DNA of 64,000 nucleotides from Verrucomicrobium sp. (GCA_017849585.1 JAFIGT010000033.1:80949-144948), one strand, 5' to 3'; positions 27,674 to 37,526 are shown, counted from the first letter of the stretch. Notes: generated by a model not told the origin, from the sequence alone. Made by a program: numbers and translations.

Positions 27674-30600
27674 TTATTCTGTGATGATTTCCAACTGCTG
27701 ATCGATGATTTGCTCGGTGACCCGGTTAATGGCGATGTGCAGCCAATAACGCTGCTCCCCCTCGACGATAAAATCCTCGAGCCGGGTGGCGTCCGGAGGG
27801 TATTTTCCGGTCTGCGCGACAAGATCAATCATCAGGTTCCAGGTGCCTACCTGTCCCAGGTTTGCAAGAGTTCGGAGGAGGTTTTCGCGTTCGGATTTGA
27901 GTTTGATCGATTTGAAGTCCGCAAGCCCATCACTGGAATGGAAGAGCCGCACGACGAGATCTGACTTGTTCGACAAGGGACCCTGCGCCGTATTCGCGGG
28001 ATCGGTAAAGGTGACCCAGCTCTTGGCGATGTCCGCGGGTTGAGTGGTGGTGTTACTGAGGGCAACGGCGAGGACGGTCGCATTGCGGGTGTTCAGATCG
28101 AGACGACCCGAGGTCGGTTCGTTTTCGGAGGATTCGTAGAGGCAGAACAATTCGAGAAGTCCGGAGTCGGGGCTGTCCTCGGTGAAGAAATTCAGCGTGC
28201 GCCAGGGATTATCGCGGAGGACTTTTCCCAGTTCGACGAGGCTTTGGAACGGGCGATCGAGATGAATGGGGCGATCCTTGCTGTTGAGATAGGGATTTCC
28301 CAAGCCGGGGCCCTGATCGGAGGGGGAACCGTAGAGTCCGCTATCGGCCAGTCGGGCGATGCCGTCGGGATCTTTGATGACGGTATTTCCCGAGTAGGAA
28401 TTTGTGGCTATTTCCTTGCCGCTATTGCGGCAGAGTGTGGCTGGGAAGTAGGAGCTGTTGGCGCCTTTGTTGGCGATGTTGGCAGGCACTCCTTGCATTT
28501 GGGGGTTTGCCGTTGTCCTAGGTTCTATTCCACTCGCATTGGTTTGGTTCCAGTCCGCTCCGCCATAGCCGCTCGTGGCAAATTTGGATTCGTCGCTGGC
28601 GCCGGGGAGATTGCTCAACAGGGGAGCTGTACTCCAGAGAGGTTTAAAGCCGACGTTTCTGGCCTGGGGCGTGCCTGCGGCGTTGGATGAGGACGTATTG
28701 CCGTTCAACCAGCGGACAAAAATGGCTGGGATAATCCGGATGGTGAGTGGATCTATTTTCTGATAGTGGAGCGAACCGTTTTCTCCCCAGACATCGACTT
28801 GGTCAAACATGCCATTGGCGACTTGTTGCGCGTTTGCCAGTAGAGTTAGGTCGACATCATTGGGGAATGTTGGTTTTCTCCAAGGATTATGGCCGCTATT
28901 GAATGCCTTGGTGGGGTCTGAGACCCACGTGGAACGATCGGCTGTATTCATGCCGAAGAGAAAACTGTAGGGGACCCAGACTCCGGGGTTTTGTTCAAAC
29001 TCCAGCAGTACTTGTCCATCCGTCATGCGCGTGACAACTTCGCCCTTGTTGCGGAGAGTTTTTTTGGCTTCCGGCGTCAAATCGGCGTAGCCCGTCGTCT
29101 GCGGGAAGTCGGAGGGTTTATTCGATCCGGCCAAGACCTTGACGATGCCTTCTCTCAGCGTGGTCAGCTCAAGGGGCATGTCTTTGAGCCGGAGTCCGAC
29201 GTACTGTTTGCCTTCCAAAACGGTGTTCGCGCCACCCAAGGGTGGGGTTTTCTCCCATGCTCCGCCGCTGGCTGATCCGCCAGATAAAGTACCACTGACA
29301 TCTTCAGCGGCAACGAGCGTGGCTTCGGCAAAACCTCTGGCACCACGGCCCGGACTATCGGACCTAAGCTGGATGTTGGTCATGGGACTGAAAGGGACCG
29401 TGGTGGTTTCTCCATAAATACCGATGCCTTCTGGTGAGGATGGATTACCTTGAAGTGTGGTGGCCCAGTTGCAGCGGGTCATTATCGTTCCTCCAAAGGA
29501 CAGGCGTACTTTTGGGATGTCTCCGCTAATCGCCCCGGCGTTTTGATGTGGATTCCAGAGTCCGGGCAGGGAATAGAAGGAGAGACTGGCTCCCGAGTTG
29601 GCTATGGCACAGATCGTTTTGAAGACATTGACTTGGGGGAGATTTTCCACGCCGCAGATTTGATAGTAGACGGAATAGACGGGGCATTCGATGACGGTCG
29701 GGTACGAGTCGTCGTCATATTGATCAATGATATTGGCCGCGATCCGGCAGATTTGCAGGGTCGATTTCAATTCGTATGTTTTGGGGTCGAGCTGTTGATT
29801 CGCTCCTCCATAGTAGCCGAGAGAGCCGGTTAAGATTCCGGCTTGGATCAGTTCAAAGAAATTGGGTTCCCGCCGTGGGCTTTCGGCGGCGATTTGATCG
29901 AGGGTGGAAAGGATCGGTTTGGCGCTGGAGCTGGAGGAGCCGACATATTTCCAGACTTTGGCTCCGGGTGTAATGTTAGATCCGGACCACTCGAGCCCAA
30001 AGCACGCGCGGATGGCTTCCGCACCGACTCCTGCTTTAGGGCCGTTCCGCGTCAGCCATTTCAATCTTTCGAGAGGAAAACGTTTCCGCACCACGGGATC
30101 ACCGGCAACGACCTTGTACATATAGCGCGTCCCGTCGCTGTGATAGGAAGTAATCTGGTCATCCGCATTGACGCGGACCAGAGGGACAAAGCGATTGGTG
30201 GACCCCGTGGTATAGGCGAGGTCCTTATATTTAAACAGCCCTGCGGCGGGAGCGTTGGTGGCCGGCCGCCATGTGGGCATGCCTGATTCGCGGGAGAAGG
30301 TCGTGAGGTAGGGCAGGGCGTTGGTCGAAATGCCGACGGAGCCGCTTTGCGCGGCTTTGATCAGATCCTGTCGACCGATAAATGTGGTGTCGCCGCTGGC
30401 CGTCTTGCGAAAGCCGTTGGTGCTGGCGAATGAGGTGAGGTGGGTGATGTAGGTATCGGGCGACTGTGAGGTCGTGGCATTGCGCCACGCGACCAGTTGA
30501 TCTGGGTCGATGAGTTTGGTGCCGGAACTGTCCTTGAGTTGCGTCAGATCGACTCCCGCGAGTGTCCCTTCGATCTGGCGGACTTGCTCGGGAGTCATGG

Positions 30601-31330
30601 ACGTGGGATGCCCTGCCACCGTGATATCGAGCAACCCGCCGACATCGTAAATGGCGTAGGCCACGCGACCGATCACGTAATTGGTGTTGGCGTAGGTGGG
30701 GTTATTGAGTGTTCCATTCACGGCGGCGCCGAACTGAAGACCCGCGGCATTGGTCAGGCCGTTGCGGGTGATCAACGACCAGTATGGAGTCGTGTTGGGG
30801 GAAGGGAATTTTCCCAGCTGCGGTTTGCTCCATCGATTGGTGGTGATGGCTCGTCCGTTACGCGACTTCACGGTGGAACTCAGTGTCGTGGACGTCATCA
30901 AGCTCGTATAGAGGGAGCCTTGATAAGCGGGTTGGTTGGTGCTGATCCGGATGAGCGACGGCATCGCCGCGTTGGTGCCGCAGCGGGCCGGTACTTGCGC
31001 AGCGCTGGTGATATTGGTGTGAATAGGACGATTCACATAGAGGTTGTTGGGTCCCATGTCGGGAAGGGAATCCTTGCGCATTTCTTTGCGTAGATCCTCG
31101 ACGAGTACCTGAAGCGCTCCGAGTGCGAGATTTTTGGCCTTGGCGGACTGGCTGTAGGATGCGGTGGCCGCCTTGTCGTGCTGCATCATCGCGATGAAGG
31201 TCACCAGCATGATGGACGCGAGCGTGACCATGGTCAGGGTGATGAGCAGCGCCATCCCCTGTTGTGGAGCGGGAGAATGATCCCGAAAATGTCGACGAGA
31301 TTCAGCGAATGGGCGTGGAGAGTGTGACAT
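27674..31330 (-). CDS. Verru_Chthon cassette protein A
   Basis: A 1218-residue protein matching the Verru_Chthon cassette A family (TIGR02600). Near residue 25 it has a PilX/GspK-like N-terminal membrane segment (GMALLITLTMVTLASIMLVT) followed by QSAKAKNLALGALQVLVEDL. A very long beta-rich, Ser/Thr/Asn-rich region follows. The C-terminus has FIVEGEQRYWLHIAINRVTE. The four-gene cassette resembles a minor-pilin set with A as the large tip-like subunit; this role is inferred. The start at 31330 overlaps the end of the C gene by 29 nt. Long antisense frames over this gene are shadows. Confidence 0.85.
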   Translation of the reverse strand: MSHSPRPFAESRRHFRDHSPAPQQGMALLITLTMVTLASIMLVTFIAMMQHDKAATASYSQSAKAKNLALGALQVLVEDLRKEMRKDSLPDMGPNNLYVNRPIHTNITSAAQVPARCGTNAAMPSLIRISTNQPAYQGSLYTSLMTSTTLSSTVKSRNGRAITTNRWSKPQLGKFPSPNTTPYWSLITRNGLTNAAGLQFGAAVNGTLNNPTYANTNYVIGRVAYAIYDVGGLLDITVAGHPTSMTPEQVRQIEGTLAGVDLTQLKDSSGTKLIDPDQLVAWRNATTSQSPDTYITHLTSFASTNGFRKTASGDTTFIGRQDLIKAAQSGSVGISTNALPYLTTFSRESGMPTWRPATNAPAAGLFKYKDLAYTTGSTNRFVPLVRVNADDQITSYHSDGTRYMYKVVAGDPVVRKRFPLERLKWLTRNGPKAGVGAEAIRACFGLEWSGSNITPGAKVWKYVGSSSSSAKPILSTLDQIAAESPRREPNFFELIQAGILTGSLGYYGGANQQLDPKTYELKSTLQICRIAANIIDQYDDDSYPTVIECPVYSVYYQICGVENLPQVNVFKTICAIANSGASLSFYSLPGLWNPHQNAGAISGDIPKVRLSFGGTIMTRCNWATTLQGNPSSPEGIGIYGETTTVPFSPMTNIQLRSDSPGRGARGFAEATLVAAEDVSGTLSGGSASGGAWEKTPPLGGANTVLEGKQYVGLRLKDMPLELTTLREGIVKVLAGSNKPSDFPQTTGYADLTPEAKKTLRNKGEVVTRMTDGQVLLEFEQNPGVWVPYSFLFGMNTADRSTWVSDPTKAFNSGHNPWRKPTFPNDVDLTLLANAQQVANGMFDQVDVWGENGSLHYQKIDPLTIRIIPAIFVRWLNGNTSSSNAAGTPQARNVGFKPLWSTAPLLSNLPGASDESKFATSGYGGADWNQTNASGIEPRTTANPQMQGVPANIANKGANSSYFPATLCRNSGKEIATNSYSGNTVIKDPDGIARLADSGLYGSPSDQGPGLGNPYLNSKDRPIHLDRPFQSLVELGKVLRDNPWRTLNFFTEDSPDSGLLELFCLYESSENEPTSGRLDLNTRNATVLAVALSNTTTQPADIAKSWVTFTDPANTAQGPLSNKSDLVVRLFHSSDGLADFKSIKLKSERENLLRTLANLGQVGTWNLMIDLVAQTGKYPPDATRLEDFIVEGEQRYWLHIAINRVTEQIIDQQLEIITE

Positions 31331-32099
31331 AGCGTTGGTAAGTCTTGATACCGCTGGCGAGTTTACTCGGATACCTCGTCCAATCGAGTTGGCTTGAGAG
31401 GTATCCATCCCACGTCGATTTGACATCGATGCCGCTCTGCGCGGCAGTGGTCAGCTTTTGCCGCAGATCGCGAATCTGGTCGGACGAGAGCTGCTTGAGG
31501 CAGGGATCGTCGATCACGGCCAGATTAAGGCTGATGGCGCGAAGTGGATTGTCCACAGAGACGGTGTATTGGCGTGACGCGGTGCCGTCCTTGAAATGGA
31601 AAATCGCCTCGAATCCGACGACCCCTTCGATGGTGTCGCGCTGGGTGAGCGCAGGAAGGCTGGACCCCGGTGGGGCGCTAAAGCGGACAGTCTGCGCAGA
31701 GCTGGCCCAGGTTGCGCCGGCATCCCCCCGTTGCAGAGTGCTCTTTTCCGAAGTGGAATCGATCTTGTAGGAAACCAGTGAGATTTGCCGCGGGCTGCCG
31801 CTGATGATGCCGGCTTGTTGGGTGTAGAATTCAAAATTGGAATTGGAAAATGCCGGCAAGTCCGAGCGTAACAAGATACCGTTGAGATCGCGCGCCATCG
31901 CATCCAGCATGCAGCGGGCCTTGGTAAAATTATTGGCCCGTTGCAGGCCGGTATTGCAGGTCAGGCTCGTGGAAAAAAGAATTGTGGAAAGGGAGATGAC
32001 GATCATCGCGAGGATGGCCATGGCGACGGACATTTCCACCAGAGTGAAGGCTCTCCGGGGAGTCGTGTCAGCGCAGGGGAATGTAGGTGAGCGTTTCAT
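31302..32099 (-). CDS. Verru_Chthon cassette protein C (prepilin-like)
   Basis: A 265-residue prepilin-like protein. Its leader ends PRRA and the pilin motif FTLVEMSVAMAILAMIVISL follows. The body then runs through ARCMLDAMARDLNGIL, the usual helix of PulJ/GspJ-type minor pseudopilins. Length and position fit Verru_Chthon cassette C (TIGR02599). The start at 32099 gives the short leader; the gene overlaps the end of the B gene by 32 nt, which implies translational coupling. Confidence 0.83.
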   Translation of the reverse strand: MKRSPTFPCADTTPRRAFTLVEMSVAMAILAMIVISLSTILFSTSLTCNTGLQRANNFTKARCMLDAMARDLNGILLRSDLPAFSNSNFEFYTQQAGIISGSPRQISLVSYKIDSTSEKSTLQRGDAGATWASSAQTVRFSAPPGSSLPALTQRDTIEGVVGFEAIFHFKDGTASRQYTVSVDNPLRAISLNLAVIDDPCLKQLSSDQIRDLRQKLTTAAQSGIDVKSTWDGYLSSQLDWTRYPSKLASGIKTYQRYVTLSTPIR

Positions 32100-32562
32100 A
32101 ACGGAATGCCTGGGGATTGGATGGATTTTGTTGGGCCGGCCAGGAAAGCATGAGATAGACTTGCGCCACTTTTTCGCCAGTGAGGAAGTTCGTTCCCGCC
32201 TGGCAGGTGGCCATGAAGGTATCGAAGCCGGGGCTGTTCGTGAGGTAACCGGATGCCGTGATGTACGAAGTGGAGGAGCTGCCATTAAGGTAGGCCGGTC
32301 CATAAGCACGGTTCAGAACCGGAATGGCCAGATTAGCCATTTGATTCGTGGAAGAGGTCGGGCAGATCCGCCGCATCTCGAGCATTTTTTCGGCTAGATT
32401 CACCGCACTGATTCGTCCTTCGGACTCCCGATTGATGCGAAGTCCCGCAGTGAAAAGTCCAATCACCGACATCAAGGCAAACGCACAGATGCCGAGGGCC
32501 ATCACCACTTCCACAAGACTGAAGGCGCGCGCGCTGAGGTTGCGAGAGGAAAAAAGGGGCAT
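32068..32562 (-). CDS. Verru_Chthon cassette protein B (prepilin-like)
   Basis: A 164-residue prepilin-like protein, start MPLFSSRNLSARA, then FSLVEVVMALGICAFALMSV and IGLFTAGL. This sequence is characteristic of Verru_Chthon cassette B (TIGR02598) and resembles GspI/PilV-type minor pseudopilins. GGAGAG lies about 6 nt before the ATG. There is a 32-nt gap after D and an overlap with C. It is probably processed by a prepilin peptidase and assembled with its neighbours. Confidence 0.85.
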   Translation of the reverse strand: MPLFSSRNLSARAFSLVEVVMALGICAFALMSVIGLFTAGLRINRESEGRISAVNLAEKMLEMRRICPTSSTNQMANLAIPVLNRAYGPAYLNGSSSTSYITASGYLTNSPGFDTFMATCQAGTNFLTGEKVAQVYLMLSWPAQQNPSNPQAFRYETLTYIPLR

Positions 32563-32594
32563 GAAAACTCTCCTGCTCTTCGAAGGTTGCCGTG

Positions 32595-33302
32595 CTAGGG
32601 ACGATATACTTGAGTCATCCCGGTGAAGCCATTGATGCGGACCACTACGACGTTGCGACTGCTTTTGTCTTGGGCCGCCACTTTGGATTGCAGGCCGAAC
32701 TCGACGAGATTGATCGCTCTTCCGGTTTGATTGCGCACGCCCCCATTCGGGGTGAATTGCAGCATGCGTGTAAAACGAACGGGAGAGGTAGAAGTCGAAC
32801 CGGGAATCTTGACGGAAAAGGCCATGCCATTCGAGCACAGCGCATTTTCCATGTTGCTCGCCGGGTTGGGCGGTTGGTCGAAAAGCGAGCGAAGCGAAGT
32901 GTCTCCAGCCTCTTTGAGCTCGACTTGCTTAAAAGTTTCCACGCGATGAATCAGGCTGACGGAGGCGTTGGGGATCAGCCCGAGGTCCGGGGTGGACTCT
33001 GTCAAGTCCGTGCCGTCGTTCGATGCCGCGATGACCATGGACATCTTCAGATTGGTGGTGTCCTGATAAAAGCCGACCCAGACGTAAGTATTTTGCGCGA
33101 CGGCATACTCGCGAGCCTGCTCGAGCTGGCTTGCCACCGAGGTCGCTGTTTGCGTGACCAAGCCGCTCCGATTCAAGGAGGTCAATGCGGGGAGAGAGGC
33201 GACTGCGAGCATGGCAATGAGACAAATCACGACCAAAAGTTCAACCATGCTAAAGGCGAGGCGCGACAGCCGAAGAGGCGTTTTTGAGTTCATTGTATAC
33301 AC
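32595..33302 (-). CDS. Verru_Chthon cassette protein D (prepilin-like)
   Basis: A 235-residue prepilin-like protein. The leader ends RLSRLA, and FSMVELLVVICLIAMLAVAS and LPALTSLN follow. TQTATSVASQLEQAREYAVAQ is the helix seen in GspH/FimT-type minor pseudopilins. It fits Verru_Chthon cassette D (TIGR02596). GTG at 33302 is chosen over ATG at 33293 because AGAGG lies 8 nt upstream. It is the first gene of the D-B-C-A operon and has a promoter with a 19-bp palindrome 37 nt upstream. Confidence 0.83.
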   Translation of the reverse strand: MYTMNSKTPLRLSRLAFSMVELLVVICLIAMLAVASLPALTSLNRSGLVTQTATSVASQLEQAREYAVAQNTYVWVGFYQDTTNLKMSMVIAASNDGTDLTESTPDLGLIPNASVSLIHRVETFKQVELKEAGDTSLRSLFDQPPNPASNMENALCSNGMAFSVKIPGSTSTSPVRFTRMLQFTPNGGVRNQTGRAINLVEFGLQSKVAAQDKSSRNVVVVRINGFTGMTQVYRP

Positions 33303-33338
33303 AAAGTAATCCTCTATTTATATAAAAGCAAGCTATAC

Positions 33339-33357
33339 ATTAAAGATAATCTTTAAT
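33339..33357. promoter_or_regulatory. 19-bp perfect palindrome at the Verru_Chthon operon promoter
   Basis: ATTAAAGATAATCTTTAAT is a perfect inverted repeat with one central base. On the minus strand its right end supplies a CTTTAA -35, and TATAAA follows after 17 nt, so a bound protein would cover the -35. It is a candidate operator for a regulator not identified here. Confidence 0.6.
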
Positions 33358-33731
33358 TGAGGCGTGCCTCTGACTCGCTCGCCAATGTTGGAGCTAGTCG
33401 ATGAATGAAATGATTTTATCTAGATGGGCTTGGTGTGCAAATTAACGCGTAAGTTGATTGTAATAAGCGTATTAAATAATAAAAAATGATCCCTATGCTG
33501 AGGACGCGTATAAATACACGAGTAGGCATTAAAATGAATGCGGATTAGGCAGAAAACCCAATATTGCGCTTTGCTGTAGAAACCGAGCTCCCAATCTGCA
33601 GGAAATTCGCGCTAAATCTGAAATAAAGATAATTATAAAATATAATGTTGATTTTTTGATCGGTATAACGCATATTGAGAATGTAGCTAGGAGGACGAAA
33701 GCTGGAATTAATACAAAACGAAAAAGAAACT
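33358..33731. other. AT-rich divergent intergenic region
   Basis: 374 bp between the Verru_Chthon operon and the PEP-CTERM gene. It is strikingly AT-rich against its surroundings, with several TATAAA/TAATAA stretches and an AGGAGG at about 33690 that precedes no usable start. It presumably carries the rightward promoter. No RNA gene or conserved ORF is seen. Confidence 0.4.
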
Positions 33732-35465
33732 ATGAGATCATCAATCATAACGCGTATGACAAAAGGGCTGGTTGCCGTGGGGGTACTGCTGGCGGTTGGT
33801 TCCCTGCAGGCACAACAACTGAGCTGGAGTGGCGGATCAAGCACGAACTGGCAGGACCCTGCCAATTGGGGTGGCACCAATGTTCCAGATGTTTCGGGAG
33901 AGTATGCCAACTTTAATTATGTGGGAACGCCGACACTGCCTTTACTGTTGAATGGCGATGTCACGCTTGGGGCGGTAAGTTCACCGACTTCGCCTGCTCT
34001 ACGCTATGCGCAAGGTACTTCTCTGCTCACGATCAGTGGGCAGAACACTCCGAGTAATAATACGCTAACGCTACAGGCGGGTGGTGGTACTTATGTTACT
34101 GTAGATGGCGGCGGAGCGGGGCAATCGCCGAAAGTGGTTTTGGACAATATGAATGTGGTCTTCAATAATGCATCGTTAAGCACGGGGATCATCGGGGTTG
34201 GCCGTTCAGGTGTGTTTACGCTGGGATCGGCGACGAATGTGACTATAGCCAACGGTTCGAGGCTACTTATTCAGGCTGTGCGTGATGGTGATGCTGGAAC
34301 GGTGAATATCAACAGTGCGTCGTTCAATGCGGGGAATCCTGGAATGTCTACGGGGGTTCCTCCAGTGCCTTTTGCGTTTTTGACCATTGATCAAGGCACG
34401 GTGAACTGGGGTGTGGGTAGTTTCTCGACTACTGCAGCGACTCCGACATTGGCTGTTACGGGCAAGGCCAAGTCTAGCGTGGTGAGTCCGGCGACATTGA
34501 ACTTTAAGTCGAATTATAGCTCAGGCACGACGAGTGGCGTCATTCGTGCGGGGTCTGGCGGTGTGAGTTCTGCTGTGGTCGTATCGGCGGATAACGGTGT
34601 AAAGGTAACCGATACGGTGGAGGTGGCCGGTTATGGCAATACGGGAGTGACGAACTCGGTGACCATTGGTGTGACGGCGGCAAGTTCTACGGCCACATTC
34701 GGCGGTGTGCACATCGAGCAGTACAACAATGAGAACACTGTGGGCAATACCACGACGGTTTCTTTCAAGGCTGCTTCCGATAGTACGGCGGTCTTCACGG
34801 GATCGGTGCAGGGATGGCGCCACAGCGGCATCACGACGGGTACGACCGTTTTTACCAAGACGGGTGCTGGAACGGTGATTTTCGCGGGGAACGATACGAC
34901 AATGTGGCATGATGGTAGCTACGCGGCAGCAGCCGGCGGTGCGTTTGATATTCAGGAGGGCAAGCTCGTACTCAAGTCCACGGCCTCGTACACAGGGGCA
35001 TCCGCGATGTACATCAACTCGGTTGTTCGTAATGGGGCGACGCTTGAACTCGGGGCTTCCAACCAGATCACCAATACGGCCAGCCTGACGTTGAACGGCG
35101 GCACATTCGATGCGAATAATTTCGCTGAAACGTTGGGTGAGCTGATTGTCTCGGCCAATTCGTTCCTCTCGATTGACGCAGGGGCGTTGCTTGCCTTTGG
35201 ATCGAGCCAGTCGGATTGGGGTAGCTTCACGCTGGACATCACCGGAACGTTGGATGCCACCGGGATTCGCTTTGGATCGAGCGATGCCGGTTTGCTGGCG
35301 AGTAATCTGGATAACCTTCTCTACAATGGTCAGGCGGGCCTGATCTCGATCAACGCGAGTGGTTATTTGACGGCTATTCCTGAACCCTCGTCTGCGGCAT
35401 TTCTGATTGCTGGCATGCTTGGTTTAGGTTGGGTGACTCGTCGCCGTAGCGCGGTGAGTCTGTAG
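33732..35465 (+). CDS. PEP-CTERM protein with autotransporter-passenger-like repeats
   Basis: A 577-residue exported protein. The signal peptide ends near SLQAQQ. The mature start, LSWSGGSSTNWQDPANWGG, is the typical opening of beta-helical passenger-like proteins. The body is Gly/Ser/Thr-rich, and TKTGAGTVIFAGNDT and EGKLVLKST are the usual PATR-type autotransporter repeat. It ends in a PEP-CTERM sorting signal (AIPEPSSAAFLIAGMLGLGW, then TRRRS). It is probably displayed on the envelope. It heads a block of surface proteins and is followed by a terminator hairpin. Confidence 0.85.
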   Translation: MRSSIITRMTKGLVAVGVLLAVGSLQAQQLSWSGGSSTNWQDPANWGGTNVPDVSGEYANFNYVGTPTLPLLLNGDVTLGAVSSPTSPALRYAQGTSLLTISGQNTPSNNTLTLQAGGGTYVTVDGGGAGQSPKVVLDNMNVVFNNASLSTGIIGVGRSGVFTLGSATNVTIANGSRLLIQAVRDGDAGTVNINSASFNAGNPGMSTGVPPVPFAFLTIDQGTVNWGVGSFSTTAATPTLAVTGKAKSSVVSPATLNFKSNYSSGTTSGVIRAGSGGVSSAVVVSADNGVKVTDTVEVAGYGNTGVTNSVTIGVTAASSTATFGGVHIEQYNNENTVGNTTTVSFKAASDSTAVFTGSVQGWRHSGITTGTTVFTKTGAGTVIFAGNDTTMWHDGSYAAAAGGAFDIQEGKLVLKSTASYTGASAMYINSVVRNGATLELGASNQITNTASLTLNGGTFDANNFAETLGELIVSANSFLSIDAGALLAFGSSQSDWGSFTLDITGTLDATGIRFGSSDAGLLASNLDNLLYNGQAGLISINASGYLTAIPEPSSAAFLIAGMLGLGWVTRRRSAVSL

Positions 35466-35503
35466 GTTTTGTCCCCAGGGCCGGCGGTGATGGTCCGCTG
35501 AAT

Positions 35504-35537
35504 GGAGTCGCTCTTTGAACGCGTGAAGAGCGACTCC
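35504..35537 (+). terminator. Stem-loop terminator after the PEP-CTERM gene
   Basis: GGAGTCGCTCTT (35504-35515) pairs perfectly with AAGAGCGACTCC (35526-35537) around a 10-nt loop. Only a short T-rich stretch follows, so it may work with help from Rho or simply protect the 3' end. Confidence 0.6.
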
Positions 35538-35672
35538 GGTCCTGGCCGGTTTATTCTCGAAATTACTACTGGAGACGGTTGCGGCCGAAGCGACCGCTTC
35601 ATTGCCACCCACGGGCAAATCCCAAAGCGAGTTTGTCTCAAGTTCGTAAACCTCTTGCGAAAGAATCATCGA

Positions 35673-37526
35673 GTGACGAATACAATCCGCAGTCTTGGTC
35701 CATGGTCGCTGCACTTGGCAGTACTCTTTTTTATCGAACTGGGGATGATTTGTTCCGGTGGTGCGCCGGTGAATGAATTTGTGGCGGAAGATTTTTCATC
35801 TGGGCTAGTGAGCGGTTGGATTGTGGGAACAGGTTCGAATTCCGTTACGCTTGGCAATGGCGATGTGTTTGCGGTCGGTTCGATGACGTATAGTGGGACT
35901 TCGGTAATGACGAAAGCTCTGCAGGTGCAGGACTACAGCCCTTACGCCACGTCAAGCAGTCCAATTCGTTTTCATTCACAAAATGCGTACAACGTTCTGG
36001 CGACAGCGAACAAGATTGTGCAGCTCAATGTGGATCTCTACATCGACAGCGCGATTACCTCGCTGAATCCGAATGCCAATTTGGCGAGGAGTAAAACAGC
36101 GTCGGCTTCATCCGTCGAAGCTTACAGCAGTAACTTCGCGGCCAATGCCGTTGACGGAGTGCGAACCGATTCGAGCAAATGGACCGGATCGAATACGGAC
36201 CCGTCCTGGTTCATGGTCGATCTGGGAGACCTTTACAATGTCAACAAGGTCACTCTTTATTGGGAGCCCTACGCGTACGGAATCAATTACGAGATTCAAA
36301 CCAGTACGGATGCTTCGAATTGGACCACGCAAGCGGCGGTCACGGGTAATTCGACTGTGGGTACCGATGCGCCGCTGACGTACACCTTTTCTGCCGCGAG
36401 TGCCCGCTATGTGCGCATGTACGGCACATCCCATAACAGCCATGCCGGGGGATGGGGTTTTTCGCTATACGAATTTGAAGTTTATGGCTCGTCGGATACA
36501 GTCACCACCACCACCACTACGAGCGGCTATGCCGTCACCCGGATGGGGATATTTGACACAACGACTTCCGGCTATCTTTCTACCAGAAATAGCATTTCTC
36601 TGAGTGTCGATGCGAATTCGTCGACCAACAACATCGCGATTGTGGCCTCGAGTTCCAGCGGCGCACTGCGGAACGTGGCGACCTTCTCCAGGACGGCTTC
36701 GACTTTGCTGGGATTACATACTTACGGGCTTCAAGTCGATTATCGACAGAGCACGACAGCTCCGATTGTCAGCGCGTACTGCGATGGGACTTTTATCGGT
36801 CAGGCTGTGCTCAATGGTTTGGAAGGAGTGAAGCTCGGAGGTTCAGGGACCACCCAGGCCTCGGCGGTCCGGGTTCTCGTCGAGGCGACTTCTACGGCGA
36901 CGAGCGGGGCTAACATCTGGCTGGATAACGTCAGTCTTTCAGCGTTCGATGCAGCCTCAATCGTGATTGCCGCGCCATCAGCGACCGCGCCGGCGATTCA
37001 ATCCGCCGTGTCGAGACGCGCGCACGGTAGTCTGGGCGACTACGATATTCCAATCAACTTCCTCTCTGGAAGCTCCGCTCCGTCAAGTACGACTGTGGAG
37101 TGCCGCTCGGGTGGGCAGTCGAATATTGTGGTCACGTTCGACAAGGCGATTACAACGGCTACAGCCACTCTCGTATCAGGTACGGCGACCATCGGAACGC
37201 TGTCGTACAATGCGGCGGCGAAAACCGTTATCATTCCGCTCACTGGCGTGACTAACGTGCAGAAAGTCCAGCTTCGCTTGACGAATATTCAGTCCGCCGA
37301 TGGTGGGTCTCTGCCCAGCGTCTATCTGGCCTTTGGTTATCTGATCGGGGATGTGACGGGTGATGGATATGTGACGTCTCCTGATGCGGTTCAGGTGCGC
37401 AACGGAACCGGACTACAGGCCGGGCAAGCCGGGTACAATTTACGGGCAGACATCAACGCGGACGGATACATCACCTCTCCCGATGCGGTTCAAGTGCGAA
37501 ACAATACGGGAAAGCAATTGCCTTAA
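35673..37526 (+). CDS. Exported discoidin (F5/8 type C) protein with C-terminal dockerin-like repeats
   Basis: About 617 residues from the chosen GTG start (GAAAGAA upstream); a longer frame from 35502 runs through the terminator. The signal peptide is LAVLFFIELGMICSGG. A jelly-roll domain begins near 30 and is interrupted by an F5/8 type C domain (about 130-268: NLARSKTASASS, FAANAVDG, WFMVDLGDLYNV, ARYVRMYG). It resumes near 275 (VTRMGIFDTTTSGYLSTRN). An Ig-like domain follows. Residues 558-617 carry two dockerin-like calcium loops, GDVTGDGYVTSPDAVQVRN and ADINADGYITSPDAVQVRN. Dockerins bind cohesin domains; the next gene encodes a cohesin-like protein. Confidence 0.8.
   Translation: MTNTIRSLGPWSLHLAVLFFIELGMICSGGAPVNEFVAEDFSSGLVSGWIVGTGSNSVTLGNGDVFAVGSMTYSGTSVMTKALQVQDYSPYATSSSPIRFHSQNAYNVLATANKIVQLNVDLYIDSAITSLNPNANLARSKTASASSVEAYSSNFAANAVDGVRTDSSKWTGSNTDPSWFMVDLGDLYNVNKVTLYWEPYAYGINYEIQTSTDASNWTTQAAVTGNSTVGTDAPLTYTFSAASARYVRMYGTSHNSHAGGWGFSLYEFEVYGSSDTVTTTTTTSGYAVTRMGIFDTTTSGYLSTRNSISLSVDANSSTNNIAIVASSSSGALRNVATFSRTASTLLGLHTYGLQVDYRQSTTAPIVSAYCDGTFIGQAVLNGLEGVKLGGSGTTQASAVRVLVEATSTATSGANIWLDNVSLSAFDAASIVIAAPSATAPAIQSAVSRRAHGSLGDYDIPINFLSGSSAPSSTTVECRSGGQSNIVVTFDKAITTATATLVSGTATIGTLSYNAAAKTVIIPLTGVTNVQKVQLRLTNIQSADGGSLPSVYLAFGYLIGDVTGDGYVTSPDAVQVRNGTGLQAGQAGYNLRADINADGYITSPDAVQVRNNTGKQLP

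Noticed and set aside
28040..31093. Several plus-strand frames of 140-220 codons over Verru_Chthon A
   Set aside because: Antisense shadows; no ribosome sites, motifs or operon context.
33656..33916. 86-codon frame overlapping the PEP-CTERM start in another frame
   Set aside because: Despite an AGGAGG nearby, the sequence has no family resemblance and runs out of frame through a clear signal peptide gene.
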